Below, one piece after another: positions 41,782-48,133 of a stretch of DNA of 48,133 nucleotides. Source of the DNA: Planctomycetota bacterium. GTDB taxonomy: Bacteria; Planctomycetota; UBA1135; GCA-002686595. The DNA lies in assembly GCA_016872795.1 (NCBI GenBank), contig VGYZ01000027.1, forward strand, positions 1 to 48,133, given 5' to 3'. A program made the translations under genes and the position numbers. Below the pieces are notes generated by a model. The model was not told where the DNA came from and did no database searches. It was given only the letters and a program-made list of their open reading frames with translations. The first letter of the stretch is position 1, and every line of letters begins with the position of its first letter.

Positions 41782-41992
41782 GGAGGGATGGACCTTCGGA
41801 TAGTGAACCGAGCAATCGCCTCCGCCCTTCGGCCTTGCGCCGTTCAGCGGTGAAGCTCTCGTCAGCGCGCACGCCCAACTCTGGCAGCAGATGCAAATTC
41901 CTTCCAGTTGCCCGCGGCCCCTTGCGAGCGCGCGAGCGCGCCGCGCCCGCGCACCGCGCCCGACGGCCACTTGGCCGCCCGCTCCCGCCCCG

Positions 41993-41998
41993 TACACT
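41993..41998 (+). promoter_or_regulatory. -10-like element (TACACT) for the hypothetical gene at 42008
   Basis: TACACT ends 9 bases before the ATG at 42008. It supports this start over the upstream in-frame ATG at 41891. Confidence 0.35.
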
Positions 41999-42007
41999 CT
42001 CCGCCCC

Positions 42008-42622
42008 ATGGATGACTGGAAGCCGAACATCGACACCTGGCAAGCGCGGCTCGCGCAGTGGCAAGCGCGCTTCGACGCCGAGTACTCCGCCCTCGCCCGC
42101 AAGCGCAAGGGCTGGTTCAAGAAGCTCTCGGCCGGCGAGCTCGAGGACATCGCCGCGCAGGCCCGCAGCGCGGCCGGTGACGACCTCGCCAAGGAGCTGT
42201 TCGGCTTCCTCGCGGAGCTGTGCGACGCCTACCGCGCCGAAGCGCTGCCCCAGCCGCGCGCCAAGGTGCGCGCGTGGATCGGCATGCAGCCCGAACTCCT
42301 CCACGCCGCGTGGAGCTTCAGCGTGCAAGCGCTCGAGCTCGCCCGCGGCGCGGACGCCCAGCGCGCGCTCGAGCGCGGCCTCGCCGCCGCCTCGATCGTC
42401 GACGTGCGCGTCGACTTCAACGCCGTGCTCGAGCTGCTCGGCCGCTACTCGGTCGCCGCTCGCAAGGCCGACATCGACCCCAAGGCGCTGTTCGCCTCGA
42501 CCGCCGCGCTCTCCAACCGCGGCATGGGCGGCGGCGGAGCCCACTTCAGCCAGATGCTCGCGGAATTCGAGGCGTCCTCGTACTTCCGCGACAGCGTGCG
42601 CCCCAAGCTCGCGCGCGCCTGA
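42008..42622 (+). CDS. Hypothetical helical cytosolic protein
   Basis: 204 residues, no signal or membrane segment and no family I recognise. N-terminus is amphipathic helical ('WQARLAQWQARFDAEYSALA'), then 'KLSAGELEDIAAQARSAAGD' and a second helical part with 'AVLELLGRYSVAARKADIDP'. One Gly-rich turn (GMGGGGAHF) sits near the C-terminus. Start ATG 42008 is preferred because the preceding in-frame residues are low-complexity Pro/Ala/Arg and a -10-like TACACT lies between the two starts. Convergent with the TlpA-like gene. Codon bias is normal for the window, so it is probably a real gene. Confidence 0.7.
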   Translation: MDDWKPNIDTWQARLAQWQARFDAEYSALARKRKGWFKKLSAGELEDIAAQARSAAGDDLAKELFGFLAELCDAYRAEALPQPRAKVRAWIGMQPELLHAAWSFSVQALELARGADAQRALERGLAAASIVDVRVDFNAVLELLGRYSVAARKADIDPKALFASTAALSNRGMGGGGAHFSQMLAEFEASSYFRDSVRPKLARA

Positions 42623-42655
42623 GCGTGCCGCGTCACGCCCCTACTCGCTCTCCAC

Positions 42656-43669
42656 TCACTCTTCGGCGAGCAACTTCATGATCGTCGCGTCGTAGAGGTC
42701 CGCGGGACTGTCGTTCCAGCGCACCTTGCCGTGCCGATCGATCAGCACGACATAGGGAATCGAGGTCGCCTTGTAGGCGAGCGAGCACGCGCCGCTGTCT
42801 TGGAAGACGGGGAAGTTGTAGCCCTTGCTCTTCACATGCAGGAGGATCGACTCCGGCGTCTGGCCCTGCTGGTGGTCCGTGACGCCGACGAGCGCAAGGC
42901 CCTTGGAACCGAAGCGGCGCGCGAGGTCGATCATGAAGCTCTCTTCCTTCGCGCAGTTGGGGCACCAAGTGGCCCAGAAGTACAGCGCCGCGACTTGCCC
43001 GCTCAACATCTCGAGCGGCGCCGGCTCGCCGAGGATCCAGCGCTCGGCCTTCCACGGCGTGGCTTTCGTGCCGAGCAGTTGCGCGAAGCCGAGATCCGAC
43101 TTCATGTTCTCGGTGCGATTCGACCGCGGAAAGTCCTTCAGGAAGCGCTCCATGTCGGCGATCGCCTCGCTGCCCTTCAGCAGGTGCCGCCGCGTCATGG
43201 CGCGGTACTCGAGCGCCTTCTCGACATAATTGCGGTCCATCGAAAACTGCTCGAGCACCGAGCTGTAGGCGTCCTCCGCCTGCGCGAGCTCGCCGCTGAA
43301 CAGGAATGTCGAGCCGCGCATGTGGCGCGCACGCGACGCGATCAGCTCCTTCGGCGCCTCCGTGCAGACGCGATCGAAGAGCGTGCGGGCCTTCGCCATG
43401 TGCGCGCTCGCGAGCTCGGTGTTGCGGTGCAGCACCTGCGCGCCGCGCCCAGCCGAGAAGAAGCACACGCCGGCCTCTACCAGCGCCTGCCGCGCGCGCG
43501 GCGCCGTCGGGAAGTCGCGCGCATAGGCCTCCCAACGCCCCGCCGCCTCCACATAGGCCGCCTTGTTCTTGAGCTGCAGTGCCGCCTCCCAAGCCTGCGA
43601 CTCCGGCGTCGGAGCCTGCGGCGTTTGGACGGGAAGCACGAGCACGGCGAGCAGGGCGATCAGGTTCAC
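42656..43669 (-). CDS. TlpA-like thioredoxin-fold protein with N-terminal TPR-like helices
   Basis: 337 residues from GTG 43669, which follows a clear GAGGAG ribosome site by 6 bases. Signal peptide 'NLIALLAVLVLPVQTPQ'. The middle (about 25-190) is helical and TPR-like ('ARQALVEAGVCFFSAGRGAQ', 'DAYSSVLEQFSMDRNYVEKA'). The C-terminal AhpC/TlpA domain has the redox motif CPNC (Cys236, Cys239) in 'ALYFWATWCPNCAKEESFMI', and the cis-Pro segment 'SIPYVVLIDRHGKV'. Likely a periplasmic thiol-disulfide reductase. It starts with a Shine-Dalgarno site, unlike many other genes here. Confidence 0.87.
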   Translation of the reverse strand: MNLIALLAVLVLPVQTPQAPTPESQAWEAALQLKNKAAYVEAAGRWEAYARDFPTAPRARQALVEAGVCFFSAGRGAQVLHRNTELASAHMAKARTLFDRVCTEAPKELIASRARHMRGSTFLFSGELAQAEDAYSSVLEQFSMDRNYVEKALEYRAMTRRHLLKGSEAIADMERFLKDFPRSNRTENMKSDLGFAQLLGTKATPWKAERWILGEPAPLEMLSGQVAALYFWATWCPNCAKEESFMIDLARRFGSKGLALVGVTDHQQGQTPESILLHVKSKGYNFPVFQDSGACSLAYKATSIPYVVLIDRHGKVRWNDSPADLYDATIMKLLAEE

Positions 43670-43725
43670 GAACGACTCCTCGAGCGGAGCGCGCGCCCCC
43701 GCTGGCATTGTGTACCTTCGGCCAA

Positions 43726-43741
43726 GGCCAACCCGTTGGCC
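43726..43741. promoter_or_regulatory. Palindrome GGCCAA-N4-TTGGCC upstream of the TlpA-like gene
   Basis: A perfect 6-bp dyad with a 4-base centre, 57 bases before the TlpA-like start and within the 272-base gap to the rhomboid gene. It could be an operator or a small hairpin. TCGGCCA half-like sequences recur nearby (43718-43724, 43752-43758). Confidence 0.35.
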
Positions 43742-43941
43742 AGAGAAAAAATGTCGGCCAGACGCGGAGTTCCAGCGCGGCCGCCGCGCGCTTCCCGCGC
43801 GCAAGCGGCGATTTCTTCGCGCTCTGCATGCTCCGCCCAAGGTGGCGCGACCATCCGAGGGAACGCGAAGGAGCCGCGAGCACCCGCGACCCGATGGGAA
43901 GGCTCGCAAGAACGCCCGCAGCGTCCTAGAGGCCCTCCCCC

Positions 43942-44892
43942 ATGACCGCCGAAGCCCCCTCCGAAGCCTCCGCGGACGACCCGCTCGCGCCGGTGGCCGT
44001 GGCGCGCACGCACAAGGCGGGCGTGGCGCGCGAGTACGGGCTGGTGCTCGCGGCGGTCGGCATCGAGTGCGAGATCGTGCACTCGCCCGAGGAGCTCGCG
44101 CTGGTCGTCGCGCGCGAGCACGCGCCGCGCGCAAACTCGGAGCTGCGCCTCTACGCCGAAGAAAACCGCGGCTGGCGCCGCGCCGAGGAGCTGCCGCTCG
44201 CGATCAGCGAGAGCTGGCCGGCGGTGCTCGCGTGGTGCAGCGCGCTCATGCTCCACCATGTCTTCAGCGCCCAGCGCGTGTTCGGCCTCGACTGGTGGAA
44301 CCGCGGCGGCGGCCGCGCCGCGCTCGTGCGCGACGGCGAGTGGTGGCGCACGGTCACCGCGCTGGGCCTGCACGCCGACGGCCTGCACCTGCTCGGCAAC
44401 CTCGTGTTCGGCTCGCTGTTCATCGCCCTCGTGGCCGAGATCCTCGGCGCGGGGCTGGGCCTGCTCGCCGTGCTGTGTGCCGGAGCGCTCGCCAACCTCG
44501 CCAACAGCCTGTTGCAGGAGCCCTCCTTCCGCTCCATCGGCGCCTCGACCGCCGTGTTCGCCGCGCTCGGCCTGCTCGGCGGCCACCGCTGGCAGCAGCG
44601 CGCCCTCGTGCGCCGCCTGCGCCGCTCGAGCTGGATCCCGCTCGTCGCCGCCGCCTTCCTGCTCGCCTATCTGGGCTCCGGCGGCACGCGCGAGCTCGGC
44701 GTCGAGTCGAGTGTCGCGTCGCGCGTCGATGTCCTCGGCCACGCGCTCGGCTTCGCCTCCGGCGCTCTGGTCGGCGCCCTGCACGCGCGCCTCGGCTCCA
44801 AGTCGCTGACCGCCCCGCGCCTGCAGCCGTGGTTCGCCCTCGCCACCGCGCTCCTGTGGTGCGCGGCGTGGTACGCGGCCGTCGGTCGATAG
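43942..44892 (+). CDS. Rhomboid family intramembrane serine protease
   Basis: 316 residues. After a soluble N-terminal domain (about 1-90) come the rhomboid helices. The oxyanion-type motif 'LHLLGNLVFGSLFIALVAEI' is in TM2. The nucleophile Ser202 is in 'RSIGASTAVFAALGLLGG' (GxSx) and the catalytic His267 in 'VLGHALGFASGALVGAL'. It cuts membrane-spanning substrates inside the bilayer. The third position of the usual GASG is Thr here (GAST), an accepted variant. Divergent from the TlpA-like gene; the next gene (AlbA-like) starts 62 bases downstream. Confidence 0.9.
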   Translation: MTAEAPSEASADDPLAPVAVARTHKAGVAREYGLVLAAVGIECEIVHSPEELALVVAREHAPRANSELRLYAEENRGWRRAEELPLAISESWPAVLAWCSALMLHHVFSAQRVFGLDWWNRGGGRAALVRDGEWWRTVTALGLHADGLHLLGNLVFGSLFIALVAEILGAGLGLLAVLCAGALANLANSLLQEPSFRSIGASTAVFAALGLLGGHRWQQRALVRRLRRSSWIPLVAAAFLLAYLGSGGTRELGVESSVASRVDVLGHALGFASGALVGALHARLGSKSLTAPRLQPWFALATALLWCAAWYAAVGR

Positions 44893-44954
44893 GCGCGGGA
44901 GATGGGCGCGGGCGCTAGGCGGGCGCGCAGCGGCGCGGTAGAGATGGGAGTGCG

Positions 44955-45602
44955 ATGGGGATCGATGCGGCGGGGGTGCGGGAGCTGATTGCCGCGGGCG
45001 AGGGGCGGCAGGTGGAGTTCAAGCGCGGGCTGCCGCGGGACGAGAAGACGGCGCGCACGCTGGTGGCATTCGCGAACACGCGCGGGGGGATGCTGCTCGT
45101 CGGGGTCGGCGATCGGGGCGAGGTGCTCGGGGCGCCCAAGCCGCGGGCGACGCTCGCGCGGCTGCGCGCGATCGCGGGACATGCAGTCGAGCCGCCGGTC
45201 GAGGTCGAGCTCGCGCTGGTGACGCTGGAGGAGAAGCCGATCGTGGCTTGCTGGGTGCCGCTCTCGGCGCAGCGGCCGCACGCGGTGCGCCACGGCGACG
45301 GCGAGCTCGAGACGGTGGTGCGCGCGGGCTCGTCCAATCGCATGGCGAGCGGCGCGACCGAGCGCGCGATCGCCAACGCGACGCGGCGGCCGCTCGATCC
45401 GCTCGAGCGCCGCGTGCTCGACTGGGTCGGCCTCGTCTCGCGCGGCGGCGCCGCCGCCGATAGCCGGGCGAATGTCGACGGATTCTGCGAGGCTCAGAAC
45501 ATCGGCCGCCAGCGGGCGCGGCGCGCCTTCATCGAGCTCGAGCGCTCCGGCCACCTCGTCGGCCACGGCCTCGGCGCGCGCCGCACCTACTCGCCGGCCT
45601 GA
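44955..45602 (+). CDS. AlbA_2 (Schlafen-like) domain protein with C-terminal winged-helix-like part
   Basis: 215 residues. The N-terminal AlbA_2/Schlafen AlbA_2 domain is recognised by 'GRQVEFKRGLPRDEKTARTL', 'AFANTRGGMLLVGVGDRGEV' and 'VVRAGSSNRMAS' (RxGSSNR), the usual 'E.K......AFANT.GG...GV.D.G' pattern. This fold is found in nucleic-acid-binding regulators. A C-terminal helix-turn-helix-like region ('FCEAQNIGRQRARRAFIELE') follows. The ATPase part of longer Schlafen-like proteins is absent. Alternative: transcriptional regulator. No partner is obvious. Confidence 0.78.
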   Translation: MGIDAAGVRELIAAGEGRQVEFKRGLPRDEKTARTLVAFANTRGGMLLVGVGDRGEVLGAPKPRATLARLRAIAGHAVEPPVEVELALVTLEEKPIVACWVPLSAQRPHAVRHGDGELETVVRAGSSNRMASGATERAIANATRRPLDPLERRVLDWVGLVSRGGAAADSRANVDGFCEAQNIGRQRARRAFIELERSGHLVGHGLGARRTYSPA

Positions 45603-45651
45603 CGCGAAGCTCTCGCAGTCGCGCGCGCGAGTTGGCAATCTCTCGCGCACC

Positions 45652-46488
45652 ATGTCGCGCACCGCCGTCGTCGCCCTCGCTCTCGCCGCCCTCTCGCTCT
45701 CGCAACATCCCGCCGCGTTGGACTTCGGCCAGCGCTTCCGCACCGCCGCGCAGGAGCCGGGCCTGATCGTGCCGCTCGTGCTCGATGTCAGCGCGACGAT
45801 CCCCAAGGTCGACGCGACCACGGGACAGCAGCTCGCCGACAGCCTCGAGCCCTACCTGCGGCAGGTGTTCTTCGCGCCGGGCTCGATCCCGGGCGTCGAG
45901 CGGCTCGGCGTGGTGAAGCACGAGGTCAAGTCGGGCGAGCTGCCCGGCACGATCGCGAAGCGCGCGCGCATCGGAGCGGGCATGCTCAAGTACCTGAACG
46001 CCCAGTACGACGAGCGCCGCGTCAACGCGGGCGCCAAGCTCAATGTTCTCGAGCTCTCCAACGGCTCGCTGCAGCTGATCGTCGACATCCAGCGCTACCG
46101 CCTCGCCGCGTGGCACCAGACGCCGGAGGGGCAGTTCGTACTCAACATGTACGTGCCGGTCGGCGTCGGGGCGCCCGAGTCCCCCACTCCGTCGGGCACC
46201 ACCAAGATCGTCGACCGCGTGCGCAATCCGGCCTGGACCGAGCCCAAGACCAAGCAGGTCTTCCCTCATGGCGACCCCGGCAATGTACTCGGCGGCTATT
46301 GGATCAAGCTCGACCCCGAGGGCCTCGGCGGGGTCACGGGCATCGGCCTGCACGGCTACACCGGCGCCCCGAGCATCGACTGGCTGAGCAAGGGCTCCTC
46401 GAGCGGCTGCGTGCGCATGCTGCAGTCGGACATCGACCGAGTGTTCGAGCTCGCGCTCGAGGGCACCAAGGTCGCGCTGGTGCGCTGA
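45652..46488 (+). CDS. YkuD L,D-transpeptidase with LysM-like domain
   Basis: 278 residues with a signal peptide (VALALAALSLSQ). A LysM-like segment ('VKSGELPGTIAKRARIGAGM', 'VNAGAKLNVLEL') precedes the YkuD catalytic domain, with His234 in 'IGLHGYTGAPSIDWL' and the nucleophile Cys253 in 'KGSSSGCVRML' (the usual HGxxxSxGCxRM arrangement). It links stem peptides through meso-DAP or attaches proteins in the periplasm. Implies a peptidoglycan wall in this organism. Start ATG 45652 is preferred because upstream residues in frame are low complexity. Confidence 0.88.
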   Translation: MSRTAVVALALAALSLSQHPAALDFGQRFRTAAQEPGLIVPLVLDVSATIPKVDATTGQQLADSLEPYLRQVFFAPGSIPGVERLGVVKHEVKSGELPGTIAKRARIGAGMLKYLNAQYDERRVNAGAKLNVLELSNGSLQLIVDIQRYRLAAWHQTPEGQFVLNMYVPVGVGAPESPTPSGTTKIVDRVRNPAWTEPKTKQVFPHGDPGNVLGGYWIKLDPEGLGGVTGIGLHGYTGAPSIDWLSKGSSSGCVRMLQSDIDRVFELALEGTKVALVR

Positions 46489-46576
46489 GAGCGCCGGTTG
46501 GGGCAACGCGCTGGCACCACGGTCGGCGGAACTGGGCTAGCAGCGGCGGGTTGTGTGCAATCGGGGTACCCGCTGC

Positions 46577-46594
46577 ATGCGTTTCGCATACTCT
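46577..46594 (+). promoter_or_regulatory. Inverted repeat ATGCG-TTT-CGCAT overlapping a -10-like TACTCT
   Basis: The 5-bp dyad (46577-46589) shares its last T with TACTCT (46589-46594), 27 bases before the ATG of the thioredoxin-HEAT gene. A repressor or activator site is possible. The short dyad could be chance. Confidence 0.35.
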
Positions 46595-46621
46595 CAGAGC
46601 CCCCTCGGAGACCCACCTGCC

Positions 46622-48133
46622 ATGCGCGTCCTCACCACGCTCGCCCTCGTCCTCGCCAACGCCCTGCCCGCCCTCGCGGGCGAGCCGATCTCGTGGAGCA
46701 AGGACTTCGAGGAGGCCAAGGCGCGCGCGGCCGCTGAGAAGAAGGTGCTCTTCGTGGCCGTGAATATGGACGGCGAGGCGGCCAACGACCGGTTGGCGGA
46801 GAAGGTCTACGCCGACAAGCGCATCACCGCGGCGGCGGGGCTCACGGTCAATGTGATCGCCTCGCGCTTCGACCACGCGGCGGAGAAGCGAGCGTGCACG
46901 CGCTTCCAGGGACTCGAGTGCATCGACCACAAGCGCTGCGACAACGCGGTGCGCTCGAGCGTGCTCAAGGCGGATGCGAACGGCTATGTGGTCGCGCCCC
47001 AGCATGTGTTCCTCGGGCCCGATGGCGCGGTGATCCTGTCGGTGCCGTACGAAGTGAGCGCGGAGGAGCTGCAGTGGTGCTTCGCCAACGCGATCAAGGC
47101 CGTCGATCCGGCGGCAGCGAAGGCCGTGCCCGCGAGCGGTCGCCCGCCGCGGCGCCTCGTCACCGGCGGCGTGTTCGATCCCTCCGGCGTGCCGGGCGCG
47201 AACCTCGCACCGCCGACGCGCGAGCAGGTGCTCGAGCTGATCAAGGAGCTCAAGGGCTCGCTGTGGGGCGAAGGCCGCATCGAGAAGATCCAGCGCGTGC
47301 TGCTGTCGCCGGAGCCCGAGGCGATCGAGTACATCGGCTCGGAACTGAAGAACGAGCTCCTGGGCCGGCGCGGCTGGTTCCGCGGCATGCCGGGCGGGCC
47401 CGCGGGCGCGGGCGGTGGCGAGGATGCGCCGGATCCGCGCGACATCCTGATGCACGCGATCGGCGTGCTCTCGCCCTCGGTGTACTGGAAGCTCGTCAGC
47501 GAGTACCTCGACAACGACGACGAGCAGCTGCGCAACGAGGCGATCGTGGCGCTCGAGCAGCTCGCCGTTCCCGACTCGACGCGCGCGATCTCGGCGGCGA
47601 TCGGCAAGGAGAAGAACCTCGCCTGCAGGAAGGACCTGATGCGCGCGCTCGGCAGCGCGGGCGCGAACGACGACAAGGCGCGCAAGGCGCTGCTCAAGTT
47701 CGTGGCGAGCGAGAAGGATCCGCTCGTGCGGCTCAACGCGATCGTGGCCTTGGGTTGGCTCGCGCCGGGCGCGGACATGAACAAGGTGCTCGGCGAGCTG
47801 CTCGCCAGCGCGCAGGCGGACGACCGGCGCGCGGCTGTCGTGGCCATGGGCCTGTCGCGCAACGAGGGCTGGATCGAGGTGGTGGAGAAGGCGCTCGCCA
47901 AGGATGAAGACGCGGCCTTCAAGACCGCCGCGGAAGCCGCGATCAAGGTCATCAAGGGCGAGAACCTGTCGGTGCTGCGCGCTCCGCTGCGCGCCATCTG
48001 CGACGACGGGCTCGAGCGCGAGAAGTTCTTCGGCAACGGACAACTACAGATCCCGGGCTTCGGTGGCGGCGCGCCCGGCGGTGGCGGCGGCGGCCCAGGC
48101 GGCGGCGGCGGCCCAGGTGGCACCGGCGGTGGT
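46622..48133 (+). CDS. Secreted thioredoxin-like/HEAT-repeat protein, 3' end outside window
   Basis: 504 residues visible, open to the last base. Signal peptide 'LTTLALVLANALPALAGE', then a thioredoxin-like domain ('ISWSKDFEEAKARAAAEKKV', 'LFVAVNMDGEAANDRLAEKV') in which no CxxC is visible at the usual site. From about residue 195 come helical HEAT-like repeats ('QLRNEAIVALEQLAVPDSTR', 'DPLVRLNAIVALGWLAPGAD', 'DDRRAAVVAMGLSRNEGWIE'). The visible end is a Gly/Pro-rich tract. Seen here as periplasmic scaffold-like; function unknown. Such thioredoxin-HEAT fusions are common in planctomycetes. Confidence 0.8.
   Translation, partial: MRVLTTLALVLANALPALAGEPISWSKDFEEAKARAAAEKKVLFVAVNMDGEAANDRLAEKVYADKRITAAAGLTVNVIASRFDHAAEKRACTRFQGLECIDHKRCDNAVRSSVLKADANGYVVAPQHVFLGPDGAVILSVPYEVSAEELQWCFANAIKAVDPAAAKAVPASGRPPRRLVTGGVFDPSGVPGANLAPPTREQVLELIKELKGSLWGEGRIEKIQRVLLSPEPEAIEYIGSELKNELLGRRGWFRGMPGGPAGAGGGEDAPDPRDILMHAIGVLSPSVYWKLVSEYLDNDDEQLRNEAIVALEQLAVPDSTRAISAAIGKEKNLACRKDLMRALGSAGANDDKARKALLKFVASEKDPLVRLNAIVALGWLAPGADMNKVLGELLASAQADDRRAAVVAMGLSRNEGWIEVVEKALAKDEDAAFKTAAEAAIKVIKGENLSVLRAPLRAICDDGLEREKFFGNGQLQIPGFGGGAPGGGGGGPGGGGGPGGTGGG

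Noticed and set aside
1..48133. tRNA, rRNA, CRISPR arrays, complete insertion sequences or transposase genes
   Set aside because: None were recognised on either strand; the only mobile-element-like feature is the arm-domain protein at 8215-8490.

Overview
The window is about 48 kb of very GC-rich bacterial chromosome (roughly 69% GC by eye). It is densely coding: 32 protein genes or gene remnants, no rRNA, no tRNA and no CRISPR array that I can see. The content suggests a high-GC planctomycete (phylum Planctomycetota): a DUF1570 metallopeptidase-like protein, a DUF4190-like/DUF2752 pair, many lipoproteins and secreted hydrolases, a BatD-like protein and a thioredoxin/HEAT protein. The phylum is an inference from gene families, not from a marker gene.

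Layout. 1-7.1 kb: a glycan-use region with the tail of a sugar ABC permease, CutC, a secreted M60 (mucinase-type) peptidase, a GH95-like fucosidase coupled to a fucose/rhamnose mutarotase, and a sialidase-like BNR protein. 7.2-8.5 kb: two small membrane proteins, then a leader of consecutive hairpins in front of a 91-residue protein resembling only the arm-binding domain of a phage integrase. 8.6-21.6 kb: housekeeping and secreted genes (PAC2, SRPBCC, M49 dipeptidyl-peptidase, ABC-F ATPase, type III polyketide synthase, class IV aminotransferase, M19 dipeptidase). 21.9-27.8 kb: an accessory block in decay. An intact MBL-rhodanese gene is followed by two broken YeeE/YedE sulfur transporters, then (opposite strand) a truncated heavy-metal RND pump and its frameshifted adaptor. 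27.9-35.7 kb: a DUF1570 protein, then a four-gene run (N-formylglutamate amidohydrolase-like, DgcN/DUF1611, DgcA/dipeptide epimerase, N-acyl-D-amino-acid deacylase) that looks like a D-glutamate or D-amino-acid salvage operon, then BatD. 35.9-48.1 kb: a GCS2-CBS/AstE-like pair, a large beta-propeller lipoprotein, a TlpA-like protein, a rhomboid protease, an AlbA-type protein, an L,D-transpeptidase and a thioredoxin-HEAT protein that runs off the right edge.

Two window-wide signals stand out. The tetranucleotide ACGT is about eight-fold depleted (17 sites found by eye against roughly 135-140 expected); the sites appear replaced by ATGT and ACAT. The M60 gene holds 7 of the 17. Second, at least a dozen genes have a TANNNT-like -10 element ending only 6-7 bases before the start codon, which predicts widespread leaderless mRNAs and helps choose several starts.
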